Origin: Trissonchulus latispiculum
Lineage: Eukaryota > Nematoda > Enoplea > Enoplida > Ironidae
Length of the DNA: 64,000 nucleotides
Direction of reading: 5' to 3'
Assembly: GCA_030248195.1 (NCBI GenBank)
Contig: JASAND010007697.1
Location: 21,216 to 85,215, forward strand
In this document: one piece after another, positions 23,765 to 35,760 of the stretch
Position numbering within the stretch: position 1 is the stretch's first letter
Layout: the number at the start of each line of letters is the position of its first letter
Notes under the pieces: model-generated
What the model was told of the DNA's origin: nothing
Seen by the model: only the letters and a program-made list of their open reading frames with translations
Database searches by the model: none
Program-made: the position numbers and the translations under genes

Positions 23765-25480
23765 GCTTCGTTTTAATCTACGTTTATAAAATTGAGCTCC
23801 GATATGTATTTGGTGGACGTTCCAATGGTACATGTGAAGGAATTGAAAACAGACTCAAAACATAAGGATCTTTCCCACAATATTCCCCAGCACAAATAAA
23901 ATTAACGACTCAGGCAATTGTTATTATACTTTGAAGGTTGGTTAGTGGATTAAATACAAAAATGTGAAAAAATTTGAAAAATTTAAAAATGAAAATTTTT
24001 TAATTTTTGTAATTTTTACGTTCATCGGATAGAATCGGACACGCTGATTATTTTTTATTCTTGCAGTAACTTCTAAAAATGCTTAGTTCGTTTGCTACAA
24101 CTGTTAAAACTTTGAAGATCAAAGTAAAATGCCGCCTTTTGAATTACATTGCAGGTTAGGCGGAGTTTGTCTATGACCACCAAACTTAAATAGCTGTAGC
24201 GAACGGAAAATGTATTTTCAGAAGTTACTGCAGTGACGAAATGATCGGCGAGTTCGATTCAACCTGATAAACGTAAAAATGTTTAATTTAGTTTGTTTTT
24301 AAAAACGTCAAACTTTTTTAAAATTTAATATTTTTGAATTTTTTTAGATTTTCGTATTAGTTAGATTACTTAGATTAGTCCTTCAAAGTATTAGTGAATT
24401 TAGCTGAGTCGTGAACATTATTTTGGGGACATTGTGGAAAAGATCCAAACATAAATGGAACCACCTCTTTAGGATTACATAAGGTACAATCTAGGTACAC
24501 TAACTTAATGTCAATGAAAATAATTATATCCCACACATTCATACCACGTACACGTACAGTTTATCTACTAAATAAAGTTTAATTAAAATCTGGAAGTGGG
24601 CAAAAATTCTTAGCTCACTCCTGACCCGGAACACCCAGATCATTGAACCTACCCACTCTGCCAATACCAGTCACCTGTGGAAAATCATTTGACCCATATG
24701 AACTTTTTAGACCCCGTCTCAAAGTTTCAAAGATTACGGCTTTAGAGCTTTGTGCATATTTCAAAAACCTCTTTTGATAATGCAAAACCAAAAAGTGTAG
24801 ACTTAGAGTTCGAAAAGCAGGGATTGTATACTAGCAACAATATTTGATTTTGTTATGCAAAACCATACTATACTAATAGGCTATACTGCTGAAACCACCT
24901 ATGGAAGTTTGCAGCCATAATTACATTGTTATCAAGTATTGTTATTAATTTCCGTTACTAATTTCTGCAATTATTTTCCGTTATTCAATTACGGTCACCA
25001 TGCCAGTTACATGGCTTGGGGGATGATCGAACGCGGTGTCATGAACTATGAAGAAGCTATGAAGTTAAAGTATACAACAAAGAAAAAAGTATTTTTGGAT
25101 CTCAGACGGGAGTAAGACTCCGGGTATGTCTACTTAGAAGAAACTCAGAACCATACAAAATCCTAAAATTATACTAAGTTTGAACTAAAACTAAATCGCG
25201 ACAACAATTGAATGTATCTATGTGGTCTAGTCATCAGGCCGTTAAGCCAGTTTTAACAATAATTATAATAATATTCACACAGTTTAATTATCGTATTTTA
25301 GCAACCCTGAAATGTTCTAACAAATAATGTGCAATTTGTTTAATGCTATGCTGTGCAGCCCCTCAACAGCTGATAACGTAATACGACACTACCTAATAAT
25401 GTATTTGTAGGTCTACCATTGCACAGGAAACCTTGCCTCAGGACGGAGAACCGGAATCCTTCTCATCGTGAACTCATGCA
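23765..25480. other. Intergenic, no gene accepted
   Basis: AT-rich DNA with short inverted A/T blocks around 23,960-24,010 and 24,290-24,360. A 30-codon frame from 25,023 (MIERGVMNYEEAMKLK) could be an upstream exon of copy C, but nothing confirms it. Confidence 0.35.
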
Positions 25481-25499
25481 TTGGGCCATAGTCTGGTCT

Positions 25500-26678
25500 A
25501 CGAGGAAAAAAAGAGGAAAAATACATTGCACACCTTTTGTCCAAGATTCAGCCAAACATGGATTCCAAAGATGTGACAGCAGATTTGATTCTCATGAGAA
25601 ATTTTGATAGGCTAGAAAAGCTAGTTTTAGCTGCATGCATAATGAATTGCCCAATCTGATATCCACAATTAGTAATTAATAATCTATAATTAATGAAGTT
25701 GAAATAAACTGTCCTATTTTTGTTTCAGAAGAAGTTGGTCAACGGCCTAATTCGTGGTAAATGTCATTTGTCTAGTTTCAAATTCGTCAGAACTGCATTG
25801 AACCAACGAAGGAAGAAACGAAATCAAAAGGATGATTAGACACCGGGGCCTGCATCTGTCGCGAAATTTGGAAGTGCTCGATCTTGGTGATTGCAGCCTG
25901 AGCGATACGTCAGAGTTATATAAAAGGTTAACTAGCAAATCACAAAACCTATTAGCTTGCATTAATCCAGTGGCAAACGCTTATAATTGCAAAATTAACT
26001 GTATTTAGTGTAGTATTTAATACTTAGTAATTAATAGGTTCTACTATTTCCAGGATGTACTGCCTGCCATTAGTGACTTGTAGAAACTGGTTGCGTTGAC
26101 AATTGGGATTAACAAGCTTACACACCAGCCAGTGGTAGCGTTACCTAATTCTGTAATCCATTTCTAATGAATTCTATAATCTATTCGTAAGAGAACATCT
26201 TTCCTTGCCGTAACCAATCGACAGTTCACTAAACCTAACAATCGAAAGCTCCCATAATAAGAACTAAAATTATAGCAATAATAATAGTAACAGAGCAATA
26301 AATAATGCTAATAACGTCAATAATAATGATAATAAATAATGATAATCTATTATCCATAATTCAATATGTAGGCAATAGCTCAAAGGTAATGGGTATGAGA
26401 GTTCACTGCTAATGCTTAAATAAATTTTTATATGTTTGCGTGGAATTTATTATTTTATATATGAATATATTTGTTGTTTATTGGAAGAAATATTTTTCAG
26501 AGAGGCATTACGTCCCCAAGCCTGTGCCCGTCTGATTTTAAACAAGGTGGCATTTGACCCAATGGGCATACCATTATGGGGCCCAGTCTATTAGTCATAG
26601 ATATCGCCCAATCTGCTGACCGGACAACAAAGTCGTTTATGATAATCCAGAAAATCCACCTTACGTTTCATTACCAGG

Positions 26679-26732
<54 letters not shown>

Positions 26733-27001
26733 TATCCATCCAAAAAAAGTAAACAGAGTCTAAAGTAACAGCTGTACTGCTTTATATTGATTCTACATAA
26801 GTGTAGTTGAAATTCGCCGGTTCCCAAGTCCTTGCTTCGTTTACTAGAATAACAAAACCGTGAGCAATAATACATTACTAATACGCAAATTTACAGCACT
26901 TACTAACACTAACATTAATCAGTATTAAATCATATATAGTTTTGCAAGGTTCTGATGATAGAAGAAATCCCTGCAGACTGAAAGTGCCAGCAATATGCTT
27001 T
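25500..27001 (+). pseudogene. LRR-like family copy C, pseudogene
   Basis: Blocks in order: about 25,519-25,668 (NFDRLEKLVLAACIM, an LRR unit); about 25,815-25,920 (KRMIRHRGLHL then NLEVLDLGDCSLSDTS, homologous to exon 1 of copy B); 26,054-26,150 after TTTCCAG (DVLPAISDL-stop-KLVALTIGINKL, homologous to exon 2 of B); 26,501-26,677 (ALRPQACARLILNKVAFDP, homologous to 32,918-33,093 but with nonsense codons and 177 rather than 176 bases); 26,949-27,001 (RRNPCRLKVPAICF). Stops plus the one-base change mark it as dead. The last two blocks keep intact splice borders and exact spacing, and intron sequence (ATAATAATAGTAACAG) is shared with copy D. Confidence 0.65.
26680..26730. repeat. (AT)n microsatellite
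   Basis: About 25 AT units immediately after the donor of the 26,501-26,677 block. Confidence 0.95.
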
Positions 27002-27149
27002 GTAAGTAATATAGGTTCTAGCCTTTACATATGGACACAGCTGGTGTAAAACTAAACTCCTGCCAAAGTTTTAGAATATATTATAAAATTGTTGTAATTA
27101 GACCTGTCTAAATTCACCATATCCTAAATGGAACTGTCTGCCTAATGTT

Positions 27150-27370
27150 TTTTCAGCAGCTGAAACTGAAACTTTGTCGAAGTGATAGCTGAAAATGAAA
27201 CTGAAACTAGGACAATTTTGGAGCTGAAACTGAAACTGAAACATTTCAGCTCTACACTATGAAGGAAACTGGTTTCAGCTTTTGCTAAAGCTGAAACTGG
27301 TTTCAGCTCTCGCTGAAGCTGAAATAGGTTTCAGCTCTTGCTGAAGCTGAAATAGGTTTCAGCTCCAGCG
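27150..27370. repeat. GCTGAAAC/GGTTTCAGC minisatellite
   Basis: Tandem and inverted GCTGAAAC units, with a 34-bp repeat of the type GGTTTCAGCTCTTGCTGAAG. It begins where copy C loses similarity to copies D and E. Confidence 0.8.
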
Positions 27371-27737
27371 TATGCATGCTTAGCGTAAACGAGTGTTCAA
27401 AAAGTCACGTACCCAGCACGTAATATTCTAGCCTTAGAATAAATATAAAGGTCTGACTAGTGCTTCTACTACTTAAATCGTACAGAGTGACGAAGTGAGT
27501 ATAGTGCTGCATTCAAACGTTTGTGAATAAGTCTATTTTAGTGCATTAAAATGTCAAAATACAATTCTACGGCACTGTGTATTTGATCTGATTTCAATGA
27601 ATTTACTTTTTCAAGATATTAATTATTCATTGAACAGAAGTTTAAGGTTTGCCCGACGCAATTAACAATATTTCTGTAAAATCAATACATAATAACTATG
27701 ACCCCAGCTCCAACAACTAAAAAGAGAACCAAGTTTA

Positions 27738-27843
<106 letters not shown>

Positions 27844-28137
27844 CTATGAATTCTTTCGTTTTAGATTGCTGCAACATAAATTTTTAGTAAAGTCGCAGTT
27901 ATAGAAGTGTTCACTAAGAAATATAAAATGGCTGTAGTCGATCATTTGTGCTTTATGTTCTTGATTTCTTCCATGGAAAATTCACCAAGATACCAGCAAT
28001 TCGCTGTGCCCTGCCGCCACAAACATGCTATTATGTGAAAGTTTAGAATTAGGAATGGAAGCTAAATTAGGATTATTAGTTAATAAATTTATTAGCATTA
28101 ACATAAAAATAACACAGATGAAATCATTTTAGTCAGA

Positions 28138-28475
28138 GCTCAAGCTAAAACTGAAACTATAACAGATTTGGAGCTGAAACTGCAACTAAAGCTGAAACTC
28201 ATTTTTATCAGAGATGAAACTGAAACTGAAACTATAACTGATTTGGAGCTGAAATTGCAACTAAAGCTGAAACTCATTTTAATCAGAGATGAAACTGAAA
28301 CTGAAACTGAAACTATAACTGATTTGGAGCTGAAACTGCAACTAAAGCTGAAACTCATTTTAATCAGAGATGAAACCGAAACTGAAACTGAAACTATAAC
28401 AGATTTGGCGCTGAAGTTGAAACTGAAACCTGTCTGAAAGTTGATCTGAACTGAAACTGAAACTAAACAGGTCAG
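28138..28475. repeat. CTGAAA minisatellite, ~75-bp higher-order unit
   Basis: Three to four units of about 75 bp (GATTTGGAGCTGAAACTGCA, then CTCATTTTAATCAGAGATG, then CTGAAA runs). Frames on both strands are open only because of the repeat. Confidence 0.85.
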
Positions 28476-29700
28476 CGTAGACATCACTATGCCTGTCTTT
28501 ATTGAATGGGAGATCAGAAAATGGTTCCTCTATTTTCATGTGCTTATTTTACTTGTATTTATGACATAGGTGGTTTATGACATTAATGGGCAATGGGTGC
28601 TACCGTGGCTTATACAGCCAACGAAAATTTTGCGCGGAGGTCAATAAACTTCCTTTTAGACTTATTTATTGTAAAGTTTAGCCAATTTCAGTGCATAAAA
28701 ATATAGCCTGACGTGGGAATCAATTCAGGTGAGTGATGCCCAACAAACAGTATTCCGGAGTTTACAAATTGCAATCTGAGAATTTTCAAATCAAAATTTC
28801 TTGTTCATTTTATTATAAGGTAAGGAATTAAATTTCGATTCCTGTGATCTTCGAAATTTTACAGCCTACCAGTGTCCTTAATTTCACGGACTCTCGTGGA
28901 AGTAAATGCTGTGGTTACCTATTGTGGGAGCGATTTTGGTGAAAAACACTTCACAAAAACACAAACTTGACAAAAATCAAGTATAAATTTGTAATTCCTA
29001 AAAACGCCGAATTTACTCGCGGTTAGCATGTTTTCTTGGTAGCAAAGTATACATTCATGATTGTCTAAAAGCCGATTTTTATAACTGAAAGCTAAAACAA
29101 TATTTACAGCAAAACTGGCGAAATTCATTAAACGAGATTAACAAAATTAAAAATAGAGCAATTTACAATGCAGCCATCTGCAATCCTTCCGCAGGAGAAC
29201 GCTCTACACTGTGTGAGGGTTACAACAGTGCTGACCTCCACGCAGAGACGCGCTACTCTGCCAGGGTTACAATAGTGCTGACTCCCGTGCAGGAATCTTG
29301 GAAGCTGGGGGTCAAAAACTCTGCTGCGCACTGCACGGGGGTTTCGAATTCTGGACTATACATGTATAGGCCCAGTATAGACATTGCGCATGTGTAGTAG
29401 GCATAGTAGAAGAGCAGGTAATGAATAAGTTCCATTTTTTGTAATTTTGCCATGGCAGCTAAATGGCCAATTTTACTTCTTGACTTTGTTCCACTGTATT
29501 GAAAGGCATAGACGTGGTACGGTGCTACATTTGGTCCTCAAATTGTTCAAAGAGCTCCACTGTGGCTATGAAAAAGCATCCTTCTTCAGTTGTCATGTAG
29601 CTTCCGAAAACTGCAGTTGTCAGGTCATTGACCCCACCAGTCGAGAGTAGCCTTTAAGTAAGTTTATTCGAGCTAGAGAGTAGCTAAGCTCAGTTAGCTA
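28476..29700. other. Intergenic with a ~50-bp tandem repeat
   Basis: No gene accepted. At about 29,200-29,310 the phrase AGGGTTACAA(C/T)AGTGCTGAC recurs within a 50-57 bp tandem unit. Confidence 0.45.
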
Positions 29701-29702
29701 AT

Positions 29703-30688
29703 CAAATTACCTGGTTCTGAGACAAACAAGCAGGAAGGACTAATAACATGTCGAATAATCGTAAGTGCTGTTTATTTGTGTCTTTATTTCCTTCTCATTC
29801 TCATTCCTATCTAATTTTGTCCTCTTTATTCTTGCAATTCTTGTTTCATTTCAACGCTCTCTTCTCCTGCTTCATTTTCTTCTTTTCCGCTCCTTCCTCT
29901 TTCCAACTAGTTTTTTCCTTTTCTTGCTTTCCTTCTAACCTTCTTACGTTCTTCAAATCTTTCCTTCTAGCCCTACTTAAATGTGCTAGTCCTGTTTTAG
30001 TCTAGTCCGAGTCTAGTTTGAATCAATATTGTGAAGTGAATTAACATTAACACTGATATCACCCACTTAATAAAATTTCTATTTAAACTTGTGCAGCAAA
30101 ACTTTAAAAAATAAACGATTGGTAGAATCTTCTTCTTGTTTTATGAGATTAATTATAAACATTTGAATAATTGCGCCCCTGTTAGAATTCATACAAAATG
30201 CTTGAGTATAGAACAGGATGGTTGAGGCAAAAAACCCCTAGCACGTTAAACAAAAGCCAAATCTGATTCAATATGCTACAAGCCACATGTACCTGTCTTG
30301 TGTATGTTATGCTAAGATAAAGTCTGAATATGCAAATTACCTGGCCCTGAGACAAACAAGCAGCATGTGGTACTGATGCATGAACTAATAACTTGTCGAA
30401 TAATTGTAAGTGCTATTTATTTGTGTCTTTATTTCCTTCTCATTCTCATTCCTATCTCATTTTGTCGTCTTTATTCTTGCAATTCTTGTTTCATTCCAAC
30501 GCTCTCTTCTGCTGCCTCATTTTTTCTTTTTCTTTTCCGCTCCTTCCTCTTTCCAACTAGTTTTTTCCGTTTCTTGCTTTGCTTCTAACCTTCTTACGTT
30601 CTTTAAATCTTTCCTTCTAACCCTACTTAAATGTGCTAGTCCTGTTTTAATCCAGTCCGAGTCTAGTTTGAATTAACATTGTGTGAAA
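29703..30688 (+). repeat. Direct duplication of gene D first-exon region
   Basis: 29,703-30,035 and 30,331-30,688 are near-identical direct copies sharing TTACCTGG, GAGACAAACAAGCAG, TCGAATAAT|GTAAGTGC and a polypyrimidine block. The first copy has ATGTCGAATAATC|GTAAGT; the second has TTG instead of ATG. A further pair, 30,045-30,190 and 31,290-31,435, repeats the sequence around AATTGCGCCCCTGTTAG. Confidence 0.8.
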
Positions 30689-33600
30689 ACTTAGTTAGGA
30701 TGTACAAATTAACGGGTTTTGAAGCAAACACTTAGCCAAATCAGATAAATAACAGCTAATACTGAGTTTAATATGTTTTTGGTTTCTATTCAATTTGCAG
30801 CAGATAATTTCTCGTACTCAAACAAAATTTTATCTTACTTTATGTTCTTATTATTAACTAGTGTTAATCACTAGTGTTTATCACTAGCCCCACTAGAACT
30901 CTGGTTAGTATTTTTGATGGGAACAATTATGGGCAAGCATTATGAAAACTAACTCCAACTTTATCAATGCTATAAAAATACTATCGGCTTGAAAATAATG
31001 ATTTCAGACCACGCTAAAGGCCAGTGTAGTCTACTTTGACCCAAATCTGAAATGGCCCAACTGTCACTTAAATTGTTAAGCCCCGCCCTCTGTACTAAAA
31101 TGAATTGTCTTACGGTAGAATTTGTTTGAATTTTTTGAAATTAGGGGGGCTGTTCACAAAAACATGTTCTAATTTAGTAGATATTGTATTTAAAATTACA
31201 GTTAGTTAACGTAATCTGAACGTTCTCGTACGCAGGTCTTCTTCCATTAAAATTAAGTAAACTTGAATAAAGACGTAATTACTAGAACAAATTTATATCA
31301 CCCACTTATTAAATTTCTATTTAAACTTGTACAGCAACACTGTAACAAAAGATTGGTAAAATCTTCTAGTTTTATAAGACTTATTATAAACATTTGAATA
31401 ATTGCGCCCCTGTTAGAATTCATACAAAATGCATGAGTATTGAATTGTACACAGCACGTGCATATATTTGTTGCTACTGCTACATTTGTGGCTACATAAG
31501 CCTAGTGGCCCTTTGAAACGATCAATAAAAATTATTGGGCGAAGTCATACCAAACCTCTTAGGCCACGTGTAGTCTTGAACTTATTAGCTCAGACATATA
31601 CATCTGCAGCACTGATAGGCAATAATAGCATATGAAGTACATATGTTTTTCTCCACAATTCTGACCATCCTAGGGTTAGTTACGCACTGAATATCATTGA
31701 TTTATATAGATTTCTTAACTTTTGAGGGACGCAAGCGAACCGTGGGAGCGCTTGAAATTAGTTACAGTGCAAAGGCTGCTGCTATGGTTACAGCCCTACA
31801 ATATCTGCTCGATACCTTAAGGCGGCAGACCATGTCCCACCTCATGACTTTCGACGCAGACGGCCAAGGCACGGCACCCTACTTATATCAGGTAAACATT
31901 AAACTGAAAATTATCATTATTTTGTATTATTTATGCGTTTACCATATTGGTTAGCCAGACATTATTATATACAATTTAATATAATAGAATGTAAAATTAA
32001 TGTAATATCATTATTTATATATGAATTGTGTGTACCTATTAACTTTAACTTCACTGTCGAATGTTCTCCTAAATTTCAGCTCGTTCAGGACATTCCGACG
32101 TTACACATTTTGACCCTGGAATCTCCGCAGTTAACAGATGAAGATATAGGATTCATTAACTTAATCCCTGGACACGCTAGCTTTCGGGTATTTTACAATG
32201 TGTCAAATTCATTAAATCTATCCGTATCAGGAATTAGGTTTATGATTATGCACACAGCACTACAACATGCTACGTTCCAGACATGGTTACAATCAGTGCC
32301 TTGTTCTAGTTCTTGCGCTTTGTATATGCTTGTTCTTGTGCTAATGTGAGCCGGCCTTAGCAGTTTATGTTGTTTTCAAAGTTTAGCAGCTGCCACTGGA
32401 AGGGAACGGCGAACAAACTGACTTTGAGAGCTTGGCTTGTACAGTGATCCAGTCACATCTTTGTTACGTGAACCTGAATCAGTCAGTGAAGCGACGGTTT
32501 ATTCGACCCAATCAAGCTCTACTGTCCGGAGTAACCCTGCGAGTTGAGACTTTTCGGCGGATCATGCACTTTGGAGCGCCGGCGTAAGCAGAAATCTTTC
32601 CTTGACGTAAACTACCGACAGTTACATACTATTAACCTAACAATCGAAAGCTCCCATAACGAAAGCTAAAATAATAGCAATAATAATAGTAACAGTAATA
32701 AATAATGACAATAAAGTCAATAATAATGATGATAGTCATAATAATGAAAGCAGTAGTAACTAATGATAATATAATATTCATAAACAATATATAGGTAATC
32801 CACGAAATTAATGTATGAGAGAAAGTACACTGTTAATGTTAAAATAAATTCTTATGCGTTTTCGTTTAATTTATATATATGAATATATTTCTGTTGATTG
32901 TAAGAATTATTTTTCAGAGAGGAATTCCTTCCCTATGCCAATGTCCGTCTTAATTTAAACGAGGTGGCGTTTGACCAAATGGGCACACCACTACAGGGCC
33001 CAGTATTCTCGCCTAGATATCGTCCTGTCTATCGACCCGACTACAAAGTGGCTTATGATAATCCAGAGGATCCTCCTTACATTTCATTACCAGGTAATAT
33101 CATAACCAAACATAGCTTGTAAAGTCATGCTTGTACTGCTTTATAGTAACTCTACATAGGTTTAATTTCGTTTGCTGGGATAACGATGCTGCGCGCTATA
33201 CCGTACCTATTACAGCAACAAAATTAAACTGTACCTATTACAGTAACATCAACATTAATCAGTATTTAATCAGATTTGTTTTTCCAGGTTCTCATGAGAG
33301 AAGAAATCCCTGCAGTCTAAAAGTGGCAGCAATATGTTTTGTAAGTAGTATCAGTTCTCGCCTTTTATATGGACATAACTAGTGTACCACTCTTGTCAAC
33401 TTTTAGTGGGACAGGGAGAGAACCATTTACGTTTTCGTTGACGAAATTTGCAATTACGTTAAATTTTTGTTTTCGACACGACATATATAGATTATGTTTT
33501 TCAAACTTTCGCTTGGCCCGAGTAAGAGATTAACAAACATTCGATTTTCCAATATTTAAAATTGTTGTATCTCGACCTTTCTAGATTTACCACAATCCTA

Positions 33601-33831
33601 AGGCAAACTATGCTCACTGTTTTTACTACTGGGGAGATCTAAAAAGGATCCCCAATTTTTATCTACTTATTTTATCTGTATTTTACCTGTAAACATTGAA
33701 TAAAGCATTGTGCGTTCCTGCTATGTTATAAAGTACTTTGGAAATATCTATTTTAGAAAGAACGATCATCACCGTACATGCTCTTGAGAAATTGCCAAAC
33801 AATGAACCTCCCAGGAAGCTATGCCTATTGA
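29748..33831 (+). CDS. LRR-like family copy D, apparently intact gene
   Basis: Seven-exon model: 29,748-29,760 (ATG, 13 bases, donor GTAAGT), 31,710-31,891, 32,080-32,187, 32,387-32,583, 32,918-33,093, 33,288-33,340 and 33,757-33,831 (stop TGA). All borders are GT-AG and every phase matches, totalling 804 bases (267 residues plus stop). Exon 2 carries an LRR-like helix region (VGALEISYSAK). Exon 3, exactly 108 bases as in copy B, carries LHILTLESPQLTDEDIGF. Exon 4 encodes DFESLACTVIQSHL and a basic RRFIRPNQ stretch. Exons 5-6 encode a conserved module with ANVRLNLNEVAFDQ, SPRYRPVYRPDYKVAYDNP and RRNPCSLKV. I see no signal peptide or membrane segment. Function unknown; LRR parts suggest protein binding. 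The link from the tiny first exon across a 1.9-kb intron is the least certain join. The last exon is also open in another frame that looks similar in copy E. Confidence 0.6.
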
Positions 33832-35099
33832 GTATAGATGAAGTGGAAAAAGGATATCTGTTTCATCGATTCTGTGAATTATTTGGTTTCATTTGATTAG
33901 ACTTGATTAGATTTGAGTTGTATACTTGTATCTTATATCAGTATATTTGTACCAGAATGTTTCTGAAATTAGGAAGTTTTGTTTAGTATATATTACATAA
34001 AATGTGAAAATTTTGTTGACAGAATTATTCATTGTACGGTAATTGTGTGCTCAATACAGACCAGTGTGCACATCGCTCATGTAAAAGATTTCCTAAGGTG
34101 TATATATCTATTCGTAAGCCCGTATTTCCGGTGTGTATTTTTACCATTTTTGGAACTCTGTGGTCGTTTCACGCTTTCTTCGAAAATTGGATAGCATATC
34201 GAAAAGCTTTTCTACGATCGAAAATTGTAAAATTTGACTGTGTATTTAGAGCTTAAATGATATCAGAAAGCTCGACTAAAAGGTTTTCAATGAACTGTTC
34301 TAAAACTTGATTAAATGTTTGTTGATTATTTATATTTCTTCGAGAGTCGTGTTTGTGATAGTGGTCTTGCGTCCATTGGCTGTGTAATCCCAAAGTTTGG
34401 ATATTTTTATGTTTATTTTATTCTGAATAATTGTGTATTTGTGCTACTTTTAAAGGAGGAGAGAATTTATTTACATTTTGGAGTGAATTTCGCTATATCT
34501 ATTTAAATGTTGGGGTAACTGCCAAACGCTAGACTTTGGTTCTTAATCTCTTAATATATAACCAAGAATTCAAAAGTCAGTTAAAACTAAGAACTAATTG
34601 GCAAGATTGTTGAAGGGGTTAAAAAGTTGACTTTGGAGATAAGATAGGATGTTTGATGGGGATGAGAAAGTAGGTTAATACTGAAGTTGAAGCTGAAAAA
34701 CATGAGAAACGTTTGAAGCTTTGAAAAATTGGACCACAATCTCATGCAGTTTTAAAGATTTCTGTGGAAATGAAAAAATTTAGCCTTCATTTTTATGTGA
34801 TCTGAGGACACAGAAAAGTTCTACATGATTTGACTCACAACAGTATCATAGACGTCTAAGAATTTGAAATTTTGAAAACCTAGCATGCGATAGGAGACTA
34901 GAACCATTTTTGCTCGAACAAAGTTAATAATTTAAACTTTAATTTAAACTTAAAATTTAAATTAAAATTTAAAAGTTAACTTTAAATTTAAATTAATTTA
35001 ATTTAATCAACCATTTAGTTACAAAGTCAAATAATTTTCGAAATGTCTCCTGAACTTCTGCAAGCATGTTTGTTGTTGATTGTGAGGATTATTTTTCAG
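33832..35099. other. 3' flank of copy D
   Basis: No gene accepted. 34,300-34,560 (GTTTGTGATAGTGGTCT, then CTACTTTTA-GGAG and ATTTTGGAGTG) is repeated after copy E at 36,230-36,410; 34,680-35,060 is repeated at 36,410-36,710. The duplicated unit therefore covers the last exons plus about 1.5 kb of downstream DNA. Confidence 0.55.
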
Positions 35100-35760
35100 A
35101 GAGCAATTGCGTCCCTATGCCAATGTCCGTCTAAATTTAAACGAGGTGACATTTGACCAAAGGGGCGTGGCAGTGCAAGGCCCAGTCTATTCGCCTAGAT
35201 ATCGCCCAATCTATCGACTGGACTACAAAGTGGTTTACGATAAACCAGAAGATACACCTGACGTTTCATTGCCAGGTAACATATATACTAACCAAACATA
35301 GATTCTAAAGTAACAACTGTACTGCTTTATATTAATTCTACAATAGTGTAGTTGAAGTTCGCCAGTTCTCTACTCCTTGCTTCGTTTACTAGAATAACAA
35401 AACCGCGCCCCATAATACGCAAATTAGAGCACTTAGTAACATTAACATTAATCAGTATTGAATCACATTATTTTTCTAGGTTCTCATGAGAGAAGAAATC
35501 CCTGCAGCCTGAAAGTGCCAGCAATATGCTTTGTAAATAATATGAGTTCTAGCCTCTGTGTATGGACGCAAGTACATAGTGTCCCACTCTTGTCAACGTT
35601 TTAGGATATATTATAACATTAATTGTTGTAACTCGAGTCGAGTCGACCTGTGTAGATTCACCATAATCCTAAATCGCACTGTCTGCATTTACTGCATTTA
35701 CTAAATTTATTTCAGAAAAGAAAGATCATGCCTTATTTGCTGTTGAGAAATCGCCAATAG
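35100..35760 (+). CDS. LRR-like family copy E: duplicated 3' cassette
   Basis: Three exons matching only the last three of copy D. 35,100-35,275 is 176 bases like its D counterpart (PYANVRLNLNEVTFDQ, SPRYRPIYRLDYKVVYDKP). 35,480-35,532 is 53 bases, also equal (SHERRNPCSLKVPAICF). The last starts at 35,716 and stops at TAG 35,758-35,760. Borders are GT-AG, phases equal those of D, and there is no internal stop. No LRR exon is seen in the 1.2 kb upstream. It could be a 5'-truncated copy, or an alternative 3' end for copy D because the entry phase is the same. Reading-frame conservation suggests it was recently under constraint or recently made. Confidence 0.5.

Noticed and set aside
28140..28487. 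115- and 89-codon repeat proteins on opposite strands
   Set aside because: Both strands are open because of the CTGAAA minisatellite; no start context or splice signals.
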